A stretch of 64,000 bases of DNA from Candidatus Cottocaccamicrobium excrementipullorum. GTDB lineage: Bacteria; Bacillota; Clostridia; Lachnospirales; Lachnospiraceae. The DNA is taken from positions 1 through 64,000 of the forward strand of contig DVFL01000040.1 in assembly GCA_018713255.1 (NCBI GenBank), given 5' to 3'. Each line of letters begins with the position of its first letter. Position 1 is the first letter of the stretch. The notes under the pieces were generated by a model that saw only the letters and a list, made by a program, of their open reading frames with translations, was not told the DNA's origin and searched no databases. The position numbers and the translations under genes are program-made. Below are positions 57,117-64,000 of this stretch, in pieces.

Positions 57117-58829
57117 ATGTACAAGGGTACAGGCGCATCGGCCGGAATCGGCATTGGAAATGCAGTGATTGTAGAAGAGAAGGAACTGGTGATCAAGAGG
57201 GAGACCATCAATGATCCGGATCAGGAGATTCAGCGCTTTAAGGGGGCGCTGGAGGAAAGCATGAAGCAGACGGAGGCTTTGGCAGCCGACCTGGAGAAAC
57301 GGGTAGGAGAGAAGGAAGCGGAGATTCTGAAGGGCCATATTATGCTTTTGTCAGATCCTATGCTGGTGGGAGAGATCCAGAATAATATCCAGAATGAGAA
57401 GGTCAATGCGGAATTTGCCATTGAAACGGTGTGCACCATGTATGCAGATATGTTCGCCTCGATGGGAGACGAGCTGATGCAGCAGAGAGCCACGGATATG
57501 CGGGATATTAAAACCAGAATGCAGAAAGTTCTTTTGGGAGTGGAGTCAGTAGATATTGCTTCTCTGCCGGAGGGAACGGTAATTGTAGCCAAAGATCTTA
57601 CGCCTTCCATGACTGCCGGCATTAACCCGGCGAATGTGTCCGGTATTGTGACAGAGCTTGGCGGCCGGACTTCACACAGTGCGATCCTGGCCAGAGCGTT
57701 GGAGATTCCTGCTGTTGTGGCCTTAAGCGGAATTTTGGATAACGTAAGCAATGGAGATGCTCTGGTGCTGGATGGAACCGAAGGCACGGTGCTGGTCAAT
57801 CCTGAAGAGCCGGTGCTTAAGGAATATCAGGACAAGCGGGAGGCTTTCTTAAAAGAAAAGAAAGAGCTGGAGCAGTATATAGGCAAGCCTTCTGTTACCA
57901 AGGATGGCGTTAAAGTAGAGGTAGTGGCGAATATTGGAAAACCGGAGGATGTGGATAAAGTTCTCCAGTATGACGGCGAAGGAGTGGGCTTGTTCAGAAC
58001 GGAATTTCTGTTCATGGACAGAGATTCCATGCCTACGGAAGAGGAGCAGTTTGAGGCCTATCGGAAGGTAGCGGTTGCCATGGACGGCAAACCGGTTATT
58101 ATCCGTACCCTGGATATCGGCGGTGACAAGGAAATTCCTTATATGGGGCTTAAAAAGGATGAGAATCCTTTCCTTGGTTACCGGGCAGTGCGGTTCTGTC
58201 TGGACCGGAAGGATGATGTATATCGTCCGCAGTTAAGAGCTCTTCTTCGGGCAAGCGCATACGGCAATATTAAGATCATGATTCCCCTGGTGACCTGCAT
58301 TGAAGAGTACCGTCAGGTAAAAGCGCTTGTCCATGAGATTATGGCGGAACTGGACAAGGAAGGAATTGCCTACAATAAAAACATTGATCTGGGAATTATG
58401 GTGGAAACGGCTGCCGCTTCGTTGATTGCAGATATTTTTGCCAAGGAAGTAGACTTCTTCAGCATCGGAACCAACGATCTGACCCAGTATACCATGTCGG
58501 TAGACAGAGGAAATGATAAGGTTTCCTACTTGTATTCCACCTTCAATCCTGCAGTGCTGCGCAGCATTAAGCGGATTATTACCTGTGCAAGAGAAGCGGG
58601 AATTATGGTAGGCATGTGCGGTGAGGCGGCAAGCGATCCGATGATGATCCCGCTGCTGCTGGCCTTCGGCTTAAACGAGTTCAGCATGAGTCCTTCTGCG
58701 ATCTTAAGAGCCAGAAAGATGATTACCCAGTACAGCACGAAAGAGCTTCAGGAAGTGGCGGATAAGGCCATGAGTTTTGCTACCACGGCGGAAGTAGAAA
58801 ATTATATGAGAGAGTTTATCAGCAAATGA
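57117..58829 (+). CDS. ptsI: Phosphoenolpyruvate-protein phosphotransferase (PTS enzyme I)
   Basis: GGRTSHSAILARALEIPAVV; GVGLFRTEFLFMDRDSMPTEEEQFEAYR; MVGMCGEAASDP. Confidence 0.97.
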   Translation: MYKGTGASAGIGIGNAVIVEEKELVIKRETINDPDQEIQRFKGALEESMKQTEALAADLEKRVGEKEAEILKGHIMLLSDPMLVGEIQNNIQNEKVNAEFAIETVCTMYADMFASMGDELMQQRATDMRDIKTRMQKVLLGVESVDIASLPEGTVIVAKDLTPSMTAGINPANVSGIVTELGGRTSHSAILARALEIPAVVALSGILDNVSNGDALVLDGTEGTVLVNPEEPVLKEYQDKREAFLKEKKELEQYIGKPSVTKDGVKVEVVANIGKPEDVDKVLQYDGEGVGLFRTEFLFMDRDSMPTEEEQFEAYRKVAVAMDGKPVIIRTLDIGGDKEIPYMGLKKDENPFLGYRAVRFCLDRKDDVYRPQLRALLRASAYGNIKIMIPLVTCIEEYRQVKALVHEIMAELDKEGIAYNKNIDLGIMVETAAASLIADIFAKEVDFFSIGTNDLTQYTMSVDRGNDKVSYLYSTFNPAVLRSIKRIITCAREAGIMVGMCGEAASDPMMIPLLLAFGLNEFSMSPSAILRARKMITQYSTKELQEVADKAMSFATTAEVENYMREFISK

Positions 58830-60154
58830 TTATCTATTTAATCAGTTATTGTCTGTGCTTTATGTTGGCCAGGGTCGGATGGTTTATTCCATCCGGCCTG
58901 GTTTTAATTGCCGGAGCGTTGTTTCTGTATTGGAAGGATTACAGGGCTTCCGGCAATCTGATTCATCTGCGGGGACTGTTCTGCCTGTTTTTTGCGGGGG
59001 GTCAGGGAATTTCCTGTATGAAGCTGAGCCGGCTCCAGGGGCAGTGGAGTTTGATGACCTGGGCTTGCTTCCTGGCGGCAGTTTTGTGCTTTTCTGGAGC
59101 TTTTCAGGGAGTAAGCCAGTGGCTGGGACCGGTTCGGGGACCTCATTGGCTGAAAAAGCAGGCCAGGGGAGGGGGAGATATTCTTCCGGAAGGAAAGGCC
59201 AGAGCGCTGCGCCTTTACCGCAGGCCGCTGTTTTTTTCCATGGGGGCAGTGACGGCAGTTTCATTGGGGGCCTTTCTCATTGAGGCGGCAGTTCTTGGCT
59301 ACATTCCTTTTTTTCTTCGGGGAGTGCCCCATGCTTATTCTTATTTTCACATCAGCGGTCTCCATTATTTTACGGTATCCTGCGTGCTGGAGCCGTCGCT
59401 GTATGTGCTGTATCTGCTGGCTGGCGGAGAACGGAGCAGGTGGAAAAAGGCAATGGCGGCAGGATTTACGGTGATCTGCCTTTTCATTCCCATTTTATGC
59501 GTGTCACGGTTTCAGTTGATTTTTGCAGTGGGAATGGCGGTATTTACCTTTATTGCCGTAAATCACCGAATCCGCATATATCAGGCGGCTGTTTTGGTGT
59601 GTTTGATGATCCCGCTTTATGTGGTGCTGACCATAGCCAGGAGCCATGATGTAGCTTATTTAAACGGCATTTTTGAGATGAAAAACAGCGGGATGCCTAT
59701 TTTTATCACCCAGCCCTATATGTACATTGCCAATAATTACGATAATTTTAACTGTCTGGTGGAGGAGCTTCCCCGGCACAGTATGGGACTTCGCATGCTG
59801 TTCCCTTTGTGGGCTCTTACGGGATTGAAATTTTTGGTTCCTCAGCTGGTAAACTTCCCGATTTATGTGGACAAAGAAGAGCTTACTACCTTAACCTTGA
59901 TTTATGATGCGTATTACGATTTTGGAATTCTTGGCGTAGCTCTTTTTTGCTGTATCCTTGGAGGCATCTGTGCTCTTTTGGTATGGGAGCTTAGTCAGAT
60001 GAGAAATCCGGTGGGATATATGATTTACGCTCAGGCAGCCATGTATATGACCTTGTCCTTTTTTACCACCTGGTTTTCTAATCCTGCCACCTGGTTTTAT
60101 TTAGGGGTTACAGTAATCATTTATTTATTCTGCCGCTACCGGCAGGGATTGTGA
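58826..60154 (+). CDS. Oligosaccharide repeat unit polymerase-like membrane protein
   Basis: Polytopic, with LYDAYYDFG-like segment (TLIYDAYYDFGILGVALFCCILGG); ATGA overlap with ptsI. Confidence 0.65.
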   Translation: MIIYLISYCLCFMLARVGWFIPSGLVLIAGALFLYWKDYRASGNLIHLRGLFCLFFAGGQGISCMKLSRLQGQWSLMTWACFLAAVLCFSGAFQGVSQWLGPVRGPHWLKKQARGGGDILPEGKARALRLYRRPLFFSMGAVTAVSLGAFLIEAAVLGYIPFFLRGVPHAYSYFHISGLHYFTVSCVLEPSLYVLYLLAGGERSRWKKAMAAGFTVICLFIPILCVSRFQLIFAVGMAVFTFIAVNHRIRIYQAAVLVCLMIPLYVVLTIARSHDVAYLNGIFEMKNSGMPIFITQPYMYIANNYDNFNCLVEELPRHSMGLRMLFPLWALTGLKFLVPQLVNFPIYVDKEELTTLTLIYDAYYDFGILGVALFCCILGGICALLVWELSQMRNPVGYMIYAQAAMYMTLSFFTTWFSNPATWFYLGVTVIIYLFCRYRQGL

Positions 60155-60228
60155 CTGGAGAAAAATTCTCAGCAGATGAAAGGGGCAGCTTATTGATAAT
60201 TGTTTCACAATAAATACGGAAACAGGTG

Positions 60229-60257
60229 TTGACGAAAGAGTCCAGAGTTGGTATATT
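60229..60257 (+). promoter_or_regulatory. Putative pflB promoter
   Basis: TTGACG - 17 bp - TATATT, followed by AGGAGG ahead of the ATG at 60307. Confidence 0.45.
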
Positions 60258-60306
60258 GTATACACAGGCAATGTTAATTGTTTTTTTTATAGGAGGACAG
60301 ATTAAT

Positions 60307-62559
60307 ATGGTACAAAAGGAACAGTGGAACGGGTTCAAGGGAAGAATCTGGAAGGAAGAGGTAAATACCAGAGATTTCATTCAGAACAATTACACCCCTT
60401 ATGAAGGAGATTCCTCCTTCCTGGCAGGTCCCACCAAAGCGACAGAAACCCTTTGGGGAATTCTTCAGGGCCTCCAGAAAGAAGAAAGGGCTAAAGGCGG
60501 CGTGCTGGATATGGATACCCATATTGTATCCGGCATTAACTCTCACGCGCCTGGCTATATCAGCGAAGAATATAAGGATCTGGAAAAGGTAGTCGGACTG
60601 CAGACGGACAAGCCGTTAAAACGTGCGTTCATGCCTTTCGGCGGCATCAAAATGGCTGAAGAGGCCTGCAGAACCCATGGCTATGAGCCGGATCCGGAAC
60701 TGCATAAAATCTTTACCGAATATCACAAAACCCATAATCAGGGCGTATTCGATGCTTATACCCCGGAGATGCGCAAAGCTCGTCATAATAAGATTATTAC
60801 CGGTCTTCCTGATACTTACGGCCGGGGACGAATTGTAGGCGATTACCGGAGAGTGGCGCTTTACGGCATCGACTATCTGATGGAAAAGAAGAAAGAGGAT
60901 TTCGATAACTGCGGCGACCGGACCATGTCTGATGATGTTATCCGGCAGAGAGAAGAGATCTCCATGCAGTACCGTGCCCTGGGTGAGATGAAAAAGATGG
61001 CGGCGTCCTATGGCTATGATATTTCTCAGCCGGCAAAAGACGCAAGAGAAGCGGTACAGTGGCTGTATTTCGGTTATCTGGCAGCGATTAAGACTCAGAA
61101 CGGCGCAGCGATGAGCGTAGGCCGTGTGTCTACTTTCCTGGACATTTATATCCAGCGTGACTTAAAGGCTGGAACGCTTACCGAGGAAGAGGCTCAGGAG
61201 TTAATCGATCATTTCGTAATGAAATGCCGTATGGTGAAATTTGCCAGAATTCCTTCTTATACTGAGCTGTTTTCTGGAGATCCAGTGTGGGCTACCCTGG
61301 AGGTTGCCGGTTTAGGCCAGGATGGACGTTCTATGGTAACCAAGACGGATTACCGTTTCCTCCACACCCTGGAGAACATGGGACCAAGCCCGGAACCGAA
61401 TATGACGGTGCTGTATTCTTCCAGACTTCCGGAGAATTTTAAATCCTATGCAGCATATATTTCCATTAAGACCAGCTCCATCCAGTATGAGAACGATGAT
61501 GTAATGCGTCCGGTATGGGGAGATGATTATTCGATTTGCTGCTGTGTATCTGCCACCCAGACAGGAAAGGAAATGCAGTTCTTCGGAGCAAGAGCAAATC
61601 TGGCCAAGTGCCTGCTGTACGCAATTAACGGCGGCGTGGACTGCAAGACTAAGGTTCAGGTAGGCCCGCCATATAAGCCGATTACTTCTGAGTATCTTGA
61701 TTTTGATGAAGTAATGGAAAAATATGACGCCATGATGGACTGGCTGGCTGAGCTTTATGTGAATACGCTGAATGTAATTCAGTATATGCATGATAAATAC
61801 TACTATGAGGCTGCGGAGATGGCCTTAATTGATACCGATGTAAGACGTACTTTTGCTACCGGTATTGCAGGATTCTCTCATGTGATTGATTCCTTAAGCG
61901 CCATTAAGTACGCCAAGGTTCGGGTAATCCGGGACGAAGACGGACTGGCTGTGGATTTTGATACCCAGGGTGATTTCCCGCGCTACGGAAATGATGATGA
62001 CCGGGCGGACGATATCGGCGTATGGCTGTTAAAGACTTTCCTGGATAAGATTAAGAAGCATCATACTTATCGAAATTCTGAGCCTACCACCTCGATTCTG
62101 ACCATTACCTCCAACGTGGTTTACGGAAAGGCCACGGGATCTCTCCCAGATGGAAGAAAGGCTGGAGAACCCTTATCTCCTGGAGCAAATCCAAGCTACG
62201 GCGCAGAGAAAAACGGCCTGCTGGCTTCCCTGAACTCTGTGGCGAAACTGCCGTATGAGTGGGCGCTGGATGGAATTTCCAATACCCAGACCATTAATCC
62301 TGGCGCTTTAGGCCATAATGATGAGGAGAGAGTAGAGAATCTGGTTCGAGTAATGGACGGATATTTTGATCAGGGAGCTCACCACTTAAATGTAAACGTA
62401 TTTGGAGTGGACAAGCTGATTGACGCTATGGAGCATCCGGAAAAGGAAGAATATGCAAACTTCACCATCCGGGTATCTGGATACGCAGTAAAATTCATTG
62501 ACCTGACCAGAGAGCAGCAGCTGGATGTAATTGCCAGAAGCGCTCATGAGAGAATGTAA
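60307..62559 (+). CDS. pflB: Formate C-acetyltransferase (pyruvate formate-lyase)
   Basis: [36 protein letters not shown]-terminal glycyl radical motif [18 protein letters not shown]. Confidence 0.97.
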   Translation: MVQKEQWNGFKGRIWKEEVNTRDFIQNNYTPYEGDSSFLAGPTKATETLWGILQGLQKEERAKGGVLDMDTHIVSGINSHAPGYISEEYKDLEKVVGLQTDKPLKRAFMPFGGIKMAEEACRTHGYEPDPELHKIFTEYHKTHNQGVFDAYTPEMRKARHNKIITGLPDTYGRGRIVGDYRRVALYGIDYLMEKKKEDFDNCGDRTMSDDVIRQREEISMQYRALGEMKKMAASYGYDISQPAKDAREAVQWLYFGYLAAIKTQNGAAMSVGRVSTFLDIYIQRDLKAGTLTEEEAQELIDHFVMKCRMVKFARIPSYTELFSGDPVWATLEVAGLGQDGRSMVTKTDYRFLHTLENMGPSPEPNMTVLYSSRLPENFKSYAAYISIKTSSIQYENDDVMRPVWGDDYSICCCVSATQTGKEMQFFGARANLAKCLLYAINGGVDCKTKVQVGPPYKPITSEYLDFDEVMEKYDAMMDWLAELYVNTLNVIQYMHDKYYYEAAEMALIDTDVRRTFATGIAGFSHVIDSLSAIKYAKVRVIRDEDGLAVDFDTQGDFPRYGNDDDRADDIGVWLLKTFLDKIKKHHTYRNSEPTTSILTITSNVVYGKATGSLPDGRKAGEPLSPGANPSYGAEKNGLLASLNSVAKLPYEWALDGISNTQTINPGALGHNDEERVENLVRVMDGYFDQGAHHLNVNVFGVDKLIDAMEHPEKEEYANFTIRVSGYAVKFIDLTREQQLDVIARSAHERM

Positions 62560-62622
62560 TCAGCCCAGAAATCTTTGAACAAAACATCTTTGAACAGAGA
62601 TTGCTGCGGAGTAAAGTAAAGA

Positions 62623-62656
62623 GGACTGTGCCGCCAGGTGGCACAGTCCCTTTCTT
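62623..62656 (+). terminator. Hairpin/terminator between pflB and pflA
   Basis: GGACTGTGCC-gccaggt-GGCACAGTCC CTTTCTT. Confidence 0.75.
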
Positions 62657-62709
62657 CCCCGTAAAATACTGCAGAAATGGACATAAAGAGAAAGAGAAGG
62701 GATTTACCT

Positions 62710-63480
62710 ATGGAAGCAGGGAAAAAAAGTACAACCGGCTTTATTCATTCCATTGAAAGCTTTGGTTCGGTAGATGGACCAGGGGTGCGGTATGTGATTT
62801 TTATGCAGGGATGCCGACTTCGATGCCAATTTTGCCATAATCCTGATACCTGGGCCCGCCATAGCGGGGAACCGGTTACGGCAGAGGGGATCTTTGCTCA
62901 GGCCATGAAATATAAAGCATACTGGGGGAAAAAGGGAGGAATTACAGTCAGCGGCGGGGAACCTTTGCTGCAGATGGATTTTCTCATTGAATTATTTTCC
63001 CTGGCCAAAGAAGAAGGGGTTCATACCTGTATTGACACTGCCGGTCAGCCTTTTACCCGACAGGAACCGTTTTTTGGAAAGTTTAAGAAGCTGATGGAAT
63101 TAACTGATCTTCTTTTGCTGGATATTAAGCATATGGACCCGGAGCAGCATAAGCGGCTTACCGGGGCTTCCAATGAAAATATTCTTGATCTGGCCCGTTA
63201 TCTGTCTGATACAGGAAAGCCTGTGTGGATTCGGCATGTGCTGGTGCCGGAACGCAGCGATTATGATGAATATCTGCTGGAGCTGGATGCGTTTGTCCAG
63301 TCTTTAAGCAATGTACGCCGCTTTGAGGTCCTTCCTTATCATACATTGGGAATTTTCAAATGGGAGGAGCTGCGGATTCCTTATCCGTTAAAGGGGATTG
63401 AACCGCCGGCGAAAGAGCGGGTGGCTTATGTGAATAAGCTTCTTCACACCGACCGGTATAAAGGCTATCTGGAGGATTGA
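62710..63480 (+). CDS. pflA: Pyruvate formate-lyase activating enzyme (radical SAM)
   Basis: CRLRCQFCHNPDTW; GGITVSGGEPLLQMDFLIELF. Confidence 0.96.
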   Translation: MEAGKKSTTGFIHSIESFGSVDGPGVRYVIFMQGCRLRCQFCHNPDTWARHSGEPVTAEGIFAQAMKYKAYWGKKGGITVSGGEPLLQMDFLIELFSLAKEEGVHTCIDTAGQPFTRQEPFFGKFKKLMELTDLLLLDIKHMDPEQHKRLTGASNENILDLARYLSDTGKPVWIRHVLVPERSDYDEYLLELDAFVQSLSNVRRFEVLPYHTLGIFKWEELRIPYPLKGIEPPAKERVAYVNKLLHTDRYKGYLED

Positions 63481-63574
63481 GAGACAGGCGGCGGACCTTC
63501 GAAGGAAAATGTTGCGGGATAAGATCTGCAGTGTTACAATTTGATCAGATCTTTTTGCATTCAGGAGGAAAGCA

Positions 63575-64000
63575 ATGAAAAAATTTTTGACGGTTCTTAC
63601 TGCGGCAGCCATATCCTTATCGTCCTGTCTGCCGGCTTTGGCTGGTCAGTGGCAGCAGGATGAAACGGGCTGGTGGTATGATAATGGAGATTCTACCTAT
63701 GCCAGCAATGGGTGGCAGTGGATTGACGGCAGGTGTTATTATTTTACTCCAGAAGGATATTGCCTTACCGGCACGGTAACTCCAGACGGTTATACGGTGG
63801 ACGAAAGCGGCGCCTGGACGGTAAATGGGGTGGTACAAACCCAGGAAGGCTCTTCTTCTCAGGCGCAGACCGGCCAGAGCGAAGAAGGGATTGCTTTTTT
63901 CGTCCCTCAGGGCTTTGTGGTGACTGTTCAGGAGGAGGATGCAATGGCCTTATCTTCTGCAGATGGAAGCAAGACTATTTCTGTGGTGCGCCAGGAACTG
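63575..64000 (+). CDS. Secreted protein with N-terminal cell-wall/choline-binding-type repeat (truncated by window end)
   Basis: Signal peptide MKKFLTVLTAAAISLSSCLPALA then GQWQQDETGWWYDNGDSTYASNGWQWIDGRCYYFTPEGYCLTG. No stop within window. Confidence 0.7.
   Translation, partial: MKKFLTVLTAAAISLSSCLPALAGQWQQDETGWWYDNGDSTYASNGWQWIDGRCYYFTPEGYCLTGTVTPDGYTVDESGAWTVNGVVQTQEGSSSQAQTGQSEEGIAFFVPQGFVVTVQEEDAMALSSADGSKTISVVRQEL

Noticed and set aside
60255-60270. GTATAttgtATAC palindrome near the pflB promoter as a Rex/CRP-type operator
   Set aside because: Too short and unlike TTGTGA-N-TCACAA Rex or CRP consensus; no second site.
1-64000. CRISPR arrays, tRNA and rRNA genes
   Set aside because: No regularly spaced direct repeats, cloverleaf-like segments or conserved rRNA motifs seen by eye; a tRNAscan/CRISPR search would settle this.

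Overview
The window looks like chromosome from an anaerobic Clostridia/Lachnospiraceae-type Firmicute. At its left edge is the right end of an integrated mobile element: the tail of an IS66-type transposase, an IS-truncated foreign gene, a ~2.2 kb ORF-poor hairpin-bearing region, and a tyrosine recombinase abutting the 3' fragment of a disrupted DUF362-like gene. To the right are: flavin reductase/flavodoxin; a cupin/aldo-keto reductase/permease block bracketed by two inverted ~100 bp structured repeats; an amidase-domain lipoprotein; TPP riboswitch-thiT; a LysR gene and a ferri-siderophore ABC operon (yclNOPQ-like) carrying DtxR-like palindromes, with one in-frame TAG in the LysR gene and one in the yclO-like gene; a ytvI-like gene; a subtilase; an M42 peptidase; a yybP-ykoY riboswitch with a P-type cation ATPase; divergent hypABFCDE and ech hydrogenase operons; an MFS transporter; a pectin/rhamnogalacturonan-type utilisation locus containing two unassigned large proteins; a MacA/MacB-like exporter; a c-di-AMP (cdaA/cdaR) operon; ptsH-ptsI with a polymerase-like gene; pflB-pflA; and a truncated secreted wall-binding-type protein. 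I found no rRNA, tRNA or CRISPR array by eye. The best leads are the paired in-frame amber codons in the iron locus, the structured inverted-repeat family, the ORF-poor region of the mobile element, and the uncharacterised proteins in the pectin and c-di-AMP loci.
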